Assembly: GCF_014637795.1 (NCBI RefSeq)
Contig: NZ_BMFD01000001.1
Span: forward strand, 98,518-162,517
DNA length: 64,000 nt
From: Belliella aquatica
GTDB lineage: Bacteria; Bacteroidota; Bacteroidia; Cytophagales; Cyclobacteriaceae
Direction: 5' to 3'
The notes beneath the pieces were generated by a model. That model saw only the letters and a program-made list of their open reading frames with translations. It did not search any database and had not been told where the DNA came from. Within the stretch, counting starts at the first letter, position 1; each line of letters starts with the position of its first letter. The translations under genes were made by a program, and so were the position numbers. This document shows positions 45,122 through 53,957 of the stretch, one piece after another.

Positions 45122-46903
45122 ATGGCCGATATTTCAAACCCGGAAAATTATCCACATCAATTGCTTCAAAAACTCTTTGAAGAGATGGATCCTGCGAGCC
45201 TTCAAGAAATTTATCAAAAAGGTAAAAAGATAAAACTTAAAGCAGGCGAATATCTCTTCAAACAGGGTGATAGCAAGAACGAACTTTTTATAGTAATCAG
45301 CGGTAGACTTCGCGCAACTAGTCAAGAAAAAGGAGGCACTGTCATCTTAGGAGATATTGCAGAAGGGGAACCTGTAGGAGAAATAGCGCTTTTTACCAAA
45401 GAGCCAAGAATGGCAAGTGTAGTGGCAATCAGAAACTCTAGTGTCCTTCAAATCGGTCAAGAACAATATAAAGACATAGTCCAAAAGTATCCTGACTTTG
45501 CATCAGCGCTTACGAATTTTATAATCAAAAGACTTCGGAGAAATATCCTTCAGCAACATGTAGAAGCCGCGCCTAAAAATATCACTATTATCCCACTGCA
45601 AGGTGATTTGGATCTCAGCTATTGGGTGAATGCCATCCAAGAAAATCTTTCAAAGTCGTTTGGGTCTGTCAATCCCTTTTATATGCCTTTGGATGGAGAA
45701 AAATCCTTTGGCGAAGCTTTTGAGGCAATTGAAAATCATGCTGGCATCAATATTCTGATAGCTGATCAGACTAATCCCGAATGGACAAAACATTGTTTGG
45801 CTTATGCCGACCTTGTTGTCGTTGCTTCAAATTTTTACGCAGATCCAAACCTCTACGAAATAGAAAAAGAGCATCATCTCTATGAAAAACATATTTTAAA
45901 CAAAAAAACATATCTGCTATTACTCCATCAGAATGAACATAAAACTCCAACCGGAACCTCAATGTGGTTTCAGGATAGAGCATTTCATCTTCATATTCAT
46001 GCAAGAAAGGGTAATCAAAAAGATTTGAATAGACTCTGCCGAATCATCACCAATCAGGCAGTTGGATTGATACTGGGTGGAACAGGAGTAAAAGGGTATG
46101 CCCATGTCGGCGCAGTAAAGGCATTATTGGAATCTGGTGTAGAGATCGATTTTGTAGGTGGGTCAAGTGCAGGTGCACTTTATGGAATCAGTATGGCCTA
46201 TGCGGATTTTGACTTTGGAAAAATCGATGAGATTTGTGAAAATGCGAGTGAGAAAGAGCTTTCTGTCAACGACTATTTTTTATCCGTCTTTTCTTCAACA
46301 TCTGAGAAAAATATTAGTGCTTTTATGAAATCTATTTTTGGAAAAACAAACCTCGAAGACCTTTGGATCAACTCCTATTGCGTATCGGCCACAGTTTCCA
46401 ACTCAGAAGTGAAAATCCATCGTCATGGACCGGTCTGGCAACATGTCCAAGCGAGTTTTTCACTTCCAGGGATTTTTCCTCCTGTGGTAATCGGCGACCA
46501 ACTTCATATAGATGCCGGCACATCAGATGGTCTCCCTGTCGACCCCATGTATCAGTTTCCTGTCAAGCATATCATTGCCATTTCCCTTTCAGGCACAGAA
46601 CCTCAAGATGTGAATAATAAAGATATCCCATCCATATGGAAACAGATAAAAGGGACTTTCAGCAAAACCAAAAAGTTTGATGATCCAGTAGTGACATCTG
46701 TACTGCTAAATTCAATGACCTTCAAAAGTATCCAAAAAGAAGAAATTACGAAATCGAAAGTCTCACTCTATTTCGATATTAATCTAAGAGCTGTAAGTAT
46801 GCTCGATGATAGCAAATGGAAAAAAGTCATAAAAAAAGGACATGATCAGATAAAATCTTATCTTGATGAGCTAGATGATGAAAATAGGTTTTGGAAAGGC
46901 TAG
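45122..46903 (+). CDS. Cyclic nucleotide-binding patatin-like phospholipase
   Basis: A 593-residue two-domain protein. Residues about 15-140 form a cyclic nucleotide-binding domain: KAGEYLFKQGD, then a phosphate-binding cassette VGEIALFTKEPRMASVVA. The Arg after Pro and the Glu in GEIAL are intact; the residue after the Arg is Met rather than Thr, favouring cAMP over cGMP by analogy with kinase A. Residues about 310-590 form a patatin lipase: glycine loop ILGGTGVKGYAHVGA (317), nucleophile Ser in GGSSAG (about 349) and Asp in HIDAGTSDG (about 463), the DxG motif having Ala. This resembles neuropathy-target-esterase-like lipases. It is upstream of a kinase/receiver/adenylate cyclase set, so cAMP-gated membrane lipid hydrolysis is the natural model. 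No signal peptide. Confidence 0.9.
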   Translation: MADISNPENYPHQLLQKLFEEMDPASLQEIYQKGKKIKLKAGEYLFKQGDSKNELFIVISGRLRATSQEKGGTVILGDIAEGEPVGEIALFTKEPRMASVVAIRNSSVLQIGQEQYKDIVQKYPDFASALTNFIIKRLRRNILQQHVEAAPKNITIIPLQGDLDLSYWVNAIQENLSKSFGSVNPFYMPLDGEKSFGEAFEAIENHAGINILIADQTNPEWTKHCLAYADLVVVASNFYADPNLYEIEKEHHLYEKHILNKKTYLLLLHQNEHKTPTGTSMWFQDRAFHLHIHARKGNQKDLNRLCRIITNQAVGLILGGTGVKGYAHVGAVKALLESGVEIDFVGGSSAGALYGISMAYADFDFGKIDEICENASEKELSVNDYFLSVFSSTSEKNISAFMKSIFGKTNLEDLWINSYCVSATVSNSEVKIHRHGPVWQHVQASFSLPGIFPPVVIGDQLHIDAGTSDGLPVDPMYQFPVKHIIAISLSGTEPQDVNNKDIPSIWKQIKGTFSKTKKFDDPVVTSVLLNSMTFKSIQKEEITKSKVSLYFDINLRAVSMLDDSKWKKVIKKGHDQIKSYLDELDDENRFWKG

Positions 46904-46986
46904 TAATTGTTTTTTCAATCTTTAAATAATGTTTTAAGTCAGTGAATTTTTCAAAGAATAAATTATCTCCAAAAATATAATGCTCT

Positions 46987-47874
46987 ATGAGTGATGAACG
47001 AGAGAAGTTTGAACTAGAAAACAAAAAATGCAAGGATGCCCTTGAAGAGGTAAAGCATACTTTGGCTGCGACTCAGATGAAATTGATAGCGCTAGAAAAA
47101 CTTGCATCCCTAGGTCAACTTTCTGCTGGAATCGCCCATGAAATCAAAAACCCATTGAATTTTGTGAATAACTTTTCTGAATTGAGCATGGAATTGATTG
47201 AAGAGATCAATGAAGAACTGAAAACAATAGAAGATAGCCCCGCCAAAAATAACATCATCGACATCTTGAATGATGTCAATGAAAATTTAAAAAAGGTCCA
47301 TCATCATGGAAGTCGAGCGGACGGCATAGTGAAATCTATGCTGATGCACAGTCGTGGAGGTACAGGTGAAAAAGAAAAAATTGATCTCAACGAGATGATC
47401 AAAGAGTACGTAAACTTGGCTTTTCACGGCATGAGGGCTAATAAAAAAGCCATAAATGTGAAAATTGATTTAGCTCTAGATCTTGAAGTGGGTCAGGTAA
47501 GGCTAAACCCTGAAGAATTTAGCCGGGTAATTTTAAATTTGTGTAACAATGCTTTTGATACACTTAGAGAAAAAATTTATTCACTCCCAGAATCTGAGCA
47601 GAATGATTTTCATGCCCTACTTACAGTCCAAACGATATGTGATGGCAATCAAATAGTCATTATCATAAAAGACAACGGCATGGGTGTTTCTTCAGAAATC
47701 AAAGATAAAATTCTAGAGCCTTTTTTCACAACCAAAAAAGGCAAAGAAGGAACAGGGTTAGGACTAAGTATTACAAATGATATTATAAAAGATCATGGAG
47801 GTACGATAGTTATCAATTCTGACGAAGGAGTTTTTACGGAGTTCGTAATCACCATACCCAAAAACAAAAAATAA
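46987..47874 (+). CDS. Soluble histidine kinase
   Basis: A 295-residue cytoplasmic kinase with only a short helical start (residues 1-40) before the core. His51 lies in [12 protein letters not shown]; the ATPase shows NNAFDTLREK, KDNGMGVS and [11 protein letters not shown]. No sensor domain or membrane segment, so it must receive input from another protein or act as part of a complex. Six bases separate it from a receiver gene and it begins the operon kinase-receiver-cyclase-HD. The natural partners are the receivers at 47881 and 48274. Confidence 0.9.
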   Translation: MSDEREKFELENKKCKDALEEVKHTLAATQMKLIALEKLASLGQLSAGIAHEIKNPLNFVNNFSELSMELIEEINEELKTIEDSPAKNNIIDILNDVNENLKKVHHHGSRADGIVKSMLMHSRGGTGEKEKIDLNEMIKEYVNLAFHGMRANKKAINVKIDLALDLEVGQVRLNPEEFSRVILNLCNNAFDTLREKIYSLPESEQNDFHALLTVQTICDGNQIVIIIKDNGMGVSSEIKDKILEPFFTTKKGKEGTGLGLSITNDIIKDHGGTIVINSDEGVFTEFVITIPKNKK

Positions 47875-47880
47875 GAAGAT

Positions 47881-48258
47881 ATGAAAATACTAATTGTTGA
47901 TGATGAAAGAGACGTTGAAATGCTCTTCAGGCAAAAATTCCGAAAGGAAGTTCGTGCAAATGAAATCGAATTAGCATTTGCCTTTTCAGGAAATGAAGCC
48001 TTAGAAATTTTGGGTAGCGATCATCCCCCGCAGTTCGTCTATGTCTTTTCAGATATCAATATGCCTGGCATGACAGGATTAGAGCTTTTGGATAAGATCA
48101 AAATCAAGTTTCCAGAAATCAATGTCAGTATGATTTCAGCATACGGAGATACAGAAAACTATGACAAAGCTATCAAATCAGGAGCGAAGGAATTTTTCAC
48201 GAAGCCCATAGATTTTGATATTTTAAAAGCAGAAATAAAAAGATTATCCAACCAATAG
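47881..48258 (+). CDS. Single-domain response regulator
   Basis: A 125-residue receiver with intact motifs: KILIVDDERDVE, Asp in YVFSDINMPGMTG, Ser in VSMISAYGD and Lys in FFTKPID. Very close to the receiver at 41667. It starts six bases after the kinase stop and ends 15 bases before the receiver-cyclase. No output domain, so it probably competes for or relays phosphoryl groups. Confidence 0.92.
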   Translation: MKILIVDDERDVEMLFRQKFRKEVRANEIELAFAFSGNEALEILGSDHPPQFVYVFSDINMPGMTGLELLDKIKIKFPEINVSMISAYGDTENYDKAIKSGAKEFFTKPIDFDILKAEIKRLSNQ

Positions 48259-48273
48259 TAAGATTAAAAAAGA

Positions 48274-49314
48274 ATGGCAAAAATTTTAGTAGTCGATGAT
48301 GAAGAGGATTTAGAAATTTTAATCAAACAGAAGTTTAGACAAAAAATCCGTCAGAACGAATATGAATTTGTATTCGCCATGAATGGAAGACATGCTTTGG
48401 AGCAATTGCAAATCCATAAAGACATAGACATTGTCTTGAGTGACATCAATATGCCTGAAATGGACGGCTTGACGCTGCTCTCAAAACTAAGTGAACAAAA
48501 CACACTTTTGAAGTCAGTGATTGTATCCGCATACGGAGATATGGACAATATTCGGATTGCGATGAATCGAGGAGCATTCGATTTTGTCACCAAACCAGTA
48601 AACTTTGCAGATCTCGAGATTACCATAGACCGCACGATGAATCACGTCCTTATGCTTAGGGATACTCTAAAAGCTGTCAAAGAAAATAACATTCTCAAAA
48701 TGTATGTGGATGAGACGGTGCTCAATTTCATGGGAGGAAAGGAAATAGAACAAGCCATGCTCCTTAATGAAATCATAGAAGGCACGGTGGTTTTTATAGA
48801 CATTTGTAGCTTTACTTCTATCAGTGAAAACGAAAGTGCAGATCAAGTCGTAGAATTGCTGAATCGCTATTTTGATATCATGGTTCAGGAAATCATTAAA
48901 GAAAGTGGGGTAGTAGACAAGTTTATTGGTGATGCTATTATGGCTGTATTTACAGGAGAATATCATATCGATAGAGCATTAGATGCTTGTCTCTCGATCA
49001 AAAGAACGCTCGGAAAGATTCATGAAGAGTCTACAGATTCAGGATTCAAACCTAAGGTTTCTATTGGGCTAAACTCAGGGGAAATGGTATCTGGAAATAT
49101 CGGTTCCTCTACCTTAAAGCGTTTTGACTTTACCGTCATAGGAGACACAGTCAATGTAGCAGCTAGGTTGCAAGCAGCAGCAGCGCAAAATCAAATCTTA
49201 ATTTCATCAAAGAGCTATGAATTAGTCAAGGAATCATTTCACTGTGAAAAAGTTGGCGAGTTAAATCTCAAAAATAAAAAAGAGCCCTTCTTGACTTACC
49301 AAGTCTTAGAATAA
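48274..49314 (+). CDS. Receiver-adenylate cyclase (class III)
   Basis: A 346-residue protein with a receiver (residues 1-~120; Asp near 55 in VLSDINMPEMDG, Lys in VTKPVNF) joined by a coiled coil to a class III nucleotide cyclase (about 165-345). The cyclase keeps both metal-binding Asp residues (VVFIDICSFTSI and KFIGDAIMAVF), the adenine-specifying Lys and Asp (VDKFIGDA; FDFTVIGDTVNV) and the transition-state Asn and Arg (TVNVAARLQ). So cAMP synthesis under phosphorelay control is expected. It sits 15 bases after a receiver gene and 17 before an HD hydrolase. Dimerisation is needed for activity, as for all class III enzymes. Cytoplasmic. Confidence 0.93.
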   Translation: MAKILVVDDEEDLEILIKQKFRQKIRQNEYEFVFAMNGRHALEQLQIHKDIDIVLSDINMPEMDGLTLLSKLSEQNTLLKSVIVSAYGDMDNIRIAMNRGAFDFVTKPVNFADLEITIDRTMNHVLMLRDTLKAVKENNILKMYVDETVLNFMGGKEIEQAMLLNEIIEGTVVFIDICSFTSISENESADQVVELLNRYFDIMVQEIIKESGVVDKFIGDAIMAVFTGEYHIDRALDACLSIKRTLGKIHEESTDSGFKPKVSIGLNSGEMVSGNIGSSTLKRFDFTVIGDTVNVAARLQAAAAQNQILISSKSYELVKESFHCEKVGELNLKNKKEPFLTYQVLE

Positions 49315-49331
49315 AAATCCAAAATAAGCAC

Positions 49332-49913
49332 ATGAAAAACCTTGAAGTACTCTTTAAAGAAAAGTTAGACAAACTAGAAAAAAATACGCCTCTTTACCTT
49401 AGATACCACAATGTACACCACACTAAGCATGTCTTAAATAGCGTAGAATACATTGCAAAATCAGAAAACATAGAAGAAAAATCACTTACACTTCTCAAAA
49501 TCGCTGTATTATTTCATGATTTAGGTTTTTTAATACAAAGAGACGGACATGAAGAAATCAGTTGTCAGGAAGCCAAAAGAGATTTACCTGCTTTCGATTT
49601 AGACGAAGATGAAGTTGAGATAATCTGTGGAATGATCAGAGCAACTAAAACACCACAACAACCAAAAAATCATTTGGAAATGATCGTTGCAGATGCTGAT
49701 TTAGAGTACTTGGGGACTGATCTTTTTGAACTAGGAAGTAAATTGCTATTCAAAGAAATGAAGTACTTTATCCCTTTATTAACTGAAGAAGAATGGCGTC
49801 TTATGAAAATTGATTTTTTAGAATCACATCATTATCATACAGATTATTGTAAAAAAAATCGACAACCTCAAAAGGAATTAAACCTAAAAAAGCTAAAGGA
49901 GGGATCCCTATAA
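49332..49913 (+). CDS. HD-domain phosphohydrolase
   Basis: A 193-residue single HD-domain protein. The metal-binding signature is visible: HNVHHTKHVL (first His, residues about 27-36), LFHDLGF (His-Asp pair, about 63-69), and a distal VADADLEYLG (about 122-131), with EISCQEAKRDLPAF between. Enzymes of this superfamily hydrolyse phosphate esters including nucleotides and cyclic nucleotides. Its position 17 bases after the cyclase makes a cAMP-degrading role attractive, but the fold alone does not prove substrate; a nucleotide or ppGpp hydrolase is also possible. Last gene of the cluster. Confidence 0.82.
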   Translation: MKNLEVLFKEKLDKLEKNTPLYLRYHNVHHTKHVLNSVEYIAKSENIEEKSLTLLKIAVLFHDLGFLIQRDGHEEISCQEAKRDLPAFDLDEDEVEIICGMIRATKTPQQPKNHLEMIVADADLEYLGTDLFELGSKLLFKEMKYFIPLLTEEEWRLMKIDFLESHHYHTDYCKKNRQPQKELNLKKLKEGSL

Positions 49914-50084
49914 ATCAGACACATCACTGATAATTAATTACTTACCAAACAATATTTGGATAAATCAGAAAAATTAAAGCTACTCGTCAAATCTTTCAAA
50001 TCTTACTTTTTGCATTTAAAAATTATAATTCTGTTTTGTGCATGTTTCGCAAAATTTTTTATCGTAAAATATGCTATTAAATAA

Positions 50085-50092
50085 TATCTTTG
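50085..50092 (+). promoter_or_regulatory. Candidate -7 promoter box TATCTTTG
   Basis: TATCTTTG matches TAnnTTTG exactly, 64 bases upstream of the desaturase start. No exact -33 TTTG at the right distance. Confidence 0.45.
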
Positions 50093-50155
50093 ATAAACTA
50101 AATTTACCCTTTTTCTTCATCTAAACCATAACTTTACAAGTGAGTTTATACTACA

Positions 50156-51619
50156 ATGAATCAAAAATCAATCATCATCGGAGCTGGAATCGCTGGAATC
50201 GCCGCTGCTATTCGACTCGCCGTAAAGGGCTACCAAGTAGAAGTATTTGAATCTAACCCTTATCCGGGAGGCAAACTTTCTGAAATCACTCGCAAGGGTT
50301 ATCGATTCGATGCTGGACCCTCACTTTTTACTCTTCCTGAGCAAGTCGAAGAGTTATTTCTCCTCGCAGGGAAAATTCCTTCTGAGCATTTCGACTATAT
50401 CAAATTGGATGTCGCCTGCCACTATTTTTGGGAAGATGGCAAATCACTCAAAGCATATGGAGATGTCAATGCATTTGCGGAAGAAGTAGAAACCAAACTA
50501 GGCGAACCCTCTGAAAATATCAGAAAAGCCCTCAGAAGTTCGGCTTACATCTACGAACATCTTGCCCCTCTTTTTATGCATAGATCACTTCATCAGTGGA
50601 ACACCTGGGTCAATCCTCAAGCACTCCGGTCTTATTTGAAAATGGGAAAATTAGGGATTTTTGATACCATGAATGGTGCTAATCAAAAGCAGTTCCGACA
50701 GGAAAAAACGGTGCAACTCTTCAACCGTTACGCGACCTACAACGGTTCTAATCCTTACGAAACCCCAGCTACCCTAAATATCATCCCTCATCTTGAATTT
50801 AATATAGGTGCCTTTTTTCCAAAAAAAGGAATGCATGACATCACCCAAAGTCTTTATAAGCTTGCTTTAGATCTAGGAGTGAAGTTTCATTTTAATGCTA
50901 AGGTTGAAGAAATCCTTGTGGAAAAGAAGCAAGCACTTGGTGTTAAAGTCAATCAGCAGGAAGTGCTGGCTAACCTTATTGTCAACAATATGGATATGGT
51001 CAATGCATATAAGACCATTCTCAAAAAACAAAAACAGCCTCAAAAACTTCTAGATCAGGCGAAATCAAGTTCTGCACTTATTTTCTATTGGGGAATCAAA
51101 AAGGAATTTTCCGAACTAGATCTTCACAATATCCTTTTCAGTAATAATTACAAAGAGGAGTTTGAGCATATATTCAATAAGAGCAGTATTTATCACGACC
51201 CAACGGTCTATATCAACATCACCTCAGTTTATAAAGAGGATGATGCACCTAAAGGTTGTATGAATTGGTTTACCATGATCAATGTGCCAAATAACCAAGA
51301 TCAAGATTGGGACACACTGATCCAGGAAGCAAGGAAAAATATTATTGCAAAGATCAATAGAATATTGAAGACAGATATTGAGCCATTGATTGAAGTGGAA
51401 GAAATACTTGAACCGAGGACGATAGAAAGTAAGACATCAAGTGCCAATGGAGCGCTTTATGGCAATAGCTCCAATAACAGATACGCGGCTTTTTTGAGGC
51501 ATGCAAACTATTCCTCGGAGATCGAAAATCTTTATTTCTGTGGAGGAAGCGTTCATCCAGGAGGAGGAATCCCACTTTGTCTGCTTTCTGCGAAGATTAT
51601 GACCGAGATGATAGATTAA
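50156..51619 (+). CDS. crtD: Phytoene/hydroxycarotenoid desaturase-like oxidoreductase
   Basis: A 487-residue FAD oxidoreductase of the CrtI/CrtD carotenoid desaturase family. N-terminal FAD motif SIIIGAGIAGIAAAIRLAVK, acidic ribose contact VFESNPYPGGKL, substrate-side YRFDAGPSLFTLPEQ, and a C-terminal FAD motif LYFCGGSVHPGGGIPLCLLS, all as in this family. In Cytophagales the CrtD-type enzyme performs C-3',4' desaturation of 1'-hydroxycarotenoids for saproxanthin/flexixanthin-type pigments, and length and motifs fit that as well as CrtI; the symbol is therefore tentative. No other carotenoid gene is adjacent. It suggests a pigmented organism. Confidence 0.8.
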   Translation: MNQKSIIIGAGIAGIAAAIRLAVKGYQVEVFESNPYPGGKLSEITRKGYRFDAGPSLFTLPEQVEELFLLAGKIPSEHFDYIKLDVACHYFWEDGKSLKAYGDVNAFAEEVETKLGEPSENIRKALRSSAYIYEHLAPLFMHRSLHQWNTWVNPQALRSYLKMGKLGIFDTMNGANQKQFRQEKTVQLFNRYATYNGSNPYETPATLNIIPHLEFNIGAFFPKKGMHDITQSLYKLALDLGVKFHFNAKVEEILVEKKQALGVKVNQQEVLANLIVNNMDMVNAYKTILKKQKQPQKLLDQAKSSSALIFYWGIKKEFSELDLHNILFSNNYKEEFEHIFNKSSIYHDPTVYINITSVYKEDDAPKGCMNWFTMINVPNNQDQDWDTLIQEARKNIIAKINRILKTDIEPLIEVEEILEPRTIESKTSSANGALYGNSSNNRYAAFLRHANYSSEIENLYFCGGSVHPGGGIPLCLLSAKIMTEMID

Positions 51620-51626
51620 AAAAAGG

Positions 51627-51661
51627 GAGACCTAGCAGGTTTTGAAAACCTGCTAGGTCTC
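51627..51661. terminator. 17-bp perfect palindrome between convergent genes
   Basis: GAGACCTAGCAGGTTTT pairs with AAAACCTGCTAGGTCTC around one central G. It is 7 bases after the desaturase stop and 19 bases before the end of the MaoC-like gene on the other strand, so it could stop transcription from both sides. The sequence also looks like a dispersed palindromic repeat seen in related genomes. Confidence 0.6.
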
Positions 51662-51680
51662 TTAAGATATTATTTAACTC

Positions 51681-52145
51681 CTATTGAAAATGGTATAAGA
51701 AAACCAAAACACCTGAAAAAGCTGGCTTCTTTTGATCCTTAATTTCTAATTTCACATTAACTTCAGCCTTGATGGTACCACGAAGATTAACCACACTTTT
51801 AAGGTTTGCATTGAGTCGCACCTCGTTATTGACTAGTACCGGCTGTGCAAATCGAAGGCTTTCGATACCATAGTTCACCATCATCTTTAGATTTTGAACA
51901 TCTACAACCTGACCCCAAAGATATGGAACAATCGAAAGCGTCAAGTAACCATGCGCAATGGTATCACCAAATGCTCCCTCGGCCTTTGCGCGCTCAGGAT
52001 CTGTATGAATCCATTGATGATCCAATGTAGCAGTAGCAAATTGATTGATCTGTTCCTGTGTAATTTTATGATAATCGGAAACCCCTAATTCTAATCCAAT
52101 ATATTTTTCGAAGTCTTCAAAACTTCCAATTCTTAGCTGACTCAT
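51681..52145 (-). CDS. MaoC-like hot-dog dehydratase
   Basis: A 154-residue hot-dog-fold protein of the MaoC/R-hydratase type. The catalytic region is intact: ITQEQINQFATATLDHQWIH followed by DPERAKAEGAFGDTIAHGYL, with the Asp/His pair and the GxxIAHGxL signature. Such enzymes add water to trans-2-enoyl-CoA. It stands alone on the minus strand between the desaturase and a methyltransferase, so pathway context is unclear. Cytoplasmic, no signal. Confidence 0.9.
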   Translation of the reverse strand: MSQLRIGSFEDFEKYIGLELGVSDYHKITQEQINQFATATLDHQWIHTDPERAKAEGAFGDTIAHGYLTLSIVPYLWGQVVDVQNLKMMVNYGIESLRFAQPVLVNNEVRLNANLKSVVNLRGTIKAEVNVKLEIKDQKKPAFSGVLVFLYHFQ

Positions 52146-52226
52146 AGATTTATCTGTTTTAAAAAAATTAAAGGTATTAAAAATCCAGTAAATTTCAGCT
52201 TAATTTGCTGTTGAATAGTCAATAAT

Positions 52227-53045
52227 ATGAGCCAAAACACTCCATCAAAATACATCCACGGCTACCTAGAAACCGAACAAGATAGACTTAGAAACCAAGC
52301 TCTTGTGATCGAAAAGCCGATTTATGATTTCATAGATTTTTCTAAAAACAAAAAACTTTTAGAAATAGGTAGTGGGGTAGGCGCTCAGACAGAAATATTG
52401 CTTCGAAAATTCCCAAACCTACAAATCACAGGTGTAGAGTACGAGATTAGACAAATAGCAAAAGCAAAGGAAAACATGAAAAACCTTGGCTATGAAGCAC
52501 CACAGATAGAATTTGTCAATCAGGATGCAAGAGAATTATCCCTTTCAAAGAAATATGACGCGGCATTTATCTGTTGGGTTTTGGAGCATATTTCAGATCC
52601 GATTCGTGTCTTACAAAGCATGAAGACCTTTCTTGAGCCTCAAGCGAAAGTCGTCATCACGGAAGTATTCAATGCCACATTCTACACCTATCCACTAGTC
52701 CCTGCTATTATGGATTACTGGAAAGTTTACAATGACTATCAAGTGAACATTGGAGGTGATCCAGATGTGGGAGCGAGGTTGGGAGATCTTTTAGAGGAAA
52801 CTGGATATTCGGATATCTCGCTTCGATCGGGAGGTTTTCACCTAGATAGTAGAAATTCAGAAGATAAAAAAACTGTCTTTACATACTGGAAAAACTTAAT
52901 GAGTAGTGGTGCACCGCTTTTATTGGAAGAAGGTTTGATCACATCCGCTCAAATCAAAGCCATGCAAGAGGCAATGGATGAGTTAAGTGAAAGGAGAGAT
53001 TCTATATTCTATTACAGATTTATACAGGCGACAGCTTTCGCTTAA
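52227..53045 (+). CDS. Class I SAM-dependent methyltransferase
   Basis: A 272-residue methyltransferase: motif I LLEIGSGVGAQTEIL, acidic loop ITGVEYEIRQ, motif II NQDARELSLSKKYDAAFICW and post-motif VLEHISDPIRVLQSM (UbiE/BioC-like style). The C-terminal part (ATFYTYPLVPAI, then GARLGDLLEETGYSDISL) is helix-rich. Small-molecule substrate; no more can be said. It precedes mtgA by 11 bases, so the two are cotranscribed. Confidence 0.88.
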   Translation: MSQNTPSKYIHGYLETEQDRLRNQALVIEKPIYDFIDFSKNKKLLEIGSGVGAQTEILLRKFPNLQITGVEYEIRQIAKAKENMKNLGYEAPQIEFVNQDARELSLSKKYDAAFICWVLEHISDPIRVLQSMKTFLEPQAKVVITEVFNATFYTYPLVPAIMDYWKVYNDYQVNIGGDPDVGARLGDLLEETGYSDISLRSGGFHLDSRNSEDKKTVFTYWKNLMSSGAPLLLEEGLITSAQIKAMQEAMDELSERRDSIFYYRFIQATAFA

Positions 53046-53056
53046 AAACTTCAATT

Positions 53057-53752
53057 ATGAAAATATTCAAAAAGATCCTTCTGTTATTCGCTAAGTTGGT
53101 GATGTGGTTTTTCATTATCACCATAGGATTAACTGTAGTCTATAAATTTGTCCCAGTGCCAATTACTCCATTGATGCTCATTCGTGTTTGGGAACAAAGT
53201 TTCGATGATAAAAAAGAAGTTCGCCTATACAAGAACTGGGAATCTATTGACAATATTTCAAAGCATCTCCCACAAGCAGTAGTCGCTGCTGAAGATCAAA
53301 AATTTCCTACGCACAATGGTTTTGATATTGAAGCGATGAAAAAGGCTTGGGAAGGAAATAAAAAGGGAAAACGTATCAAAGGCGCGAGTACAATATCACA
53401 ACAGACTGCTAAAAATGTATTTTTATGGCCTGGAAGAACCTTAGTAAGAAAAGGACTTGAAGCTTATTTTACAGTTTTGATAGAATTTATCTGGAGCAAG
53501 GAACGTATCATGGAGGTCTATCTCAATGTCATAGAGATGGGAGATGGAATTTATGGGGCAGAAGCTGCCGCAGATGTCTTTTTCAAAAAATCTGCTTCCA
53601 AACTTACACGTAATGAAGCAGCATTAATCGCCGCCACACTACCAAATCCAAGGAGGTGGTCTCCAGCCAAACCAACGGGGTATATTTACGGAAGGCAAGC
53701 TTGGATTTTAAGAAACATGAATAATTTGGAGCCTGTAGGCTTTGGGAAGTGA
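53057..53752 (+). CDS. mtgA: Monofunctional peptidoglycan transglycosylase MtgA
   Basis: A 231-residue inner-membrane GT51 enzyme that polymerises lipid II into glycan strands. One N-terminal membrane helix (KKILLLFAKLVMWFFIIT) is followed by the family motifs: AAEDQKFPTHNGFD (catalytic Glu), GASTISQQTAKNVFLWPGR, KERIMEVYLNVIEMGDGIYG and the C-terminal AALIAATLPNPRRWSP. Length matches MtgA and it has no transpeptidase domain. 11 bases after the methyltransferase gene. Confidence 0.95.
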   Translation: MKIFKKILLLFAKLVMWFFIITIGLTVVYKFVPVPITPLMLIRVWEQSFDDKKEVRLYKNWESIDNISKHLPQAVVAAEDQKFPTHNGFDIEAMKKAWEGNKKGKRIKGASTISQQTAKNVFLWPGRTLVRKGLEAYFTVLIEFIWSKERIMEVYLNVIEMGDGIYGAEAAADVFFKKSASKLTRNEAALIAATLPNPRRWSPAKPTGYIYGRQAWILRNMNNLEPVGFGK

Positions 53753-53894
53753 TAAAAATGATTATCCGCAATTGAACATGGAAGAAGATTTGGCACTTAA
53801 ATTAAAACGGACAATCGTTATCAGTTATCAGTGCATCAAGAGACATTGAAATAAAAAATTTGTCTGACTACTGATGATAATAGATATCTAAAAT

Positions 53895-53925
53895 AAAAAA
53901 GCCGCGAAACAAAGTCTCACAGCTT
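53895..53925 (-). terminator. Rho-independent terminator for the tRNA-like RNAs
   Basis: On the minus strand AAGCTGTGAGAC pairs with GTTTCGCGGCTT (12 bp, some G-U) around TTT and runs into six T (53895-53900 read as A on plus). It lies 33 bases after the end of the tRNA-like RNA at 53958, in the right orientation for that transcript. Confidence 0.75.
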
Positions 53926-53957
53926 TAGTCAATTAACAATAAACCCAAAATAACCAG

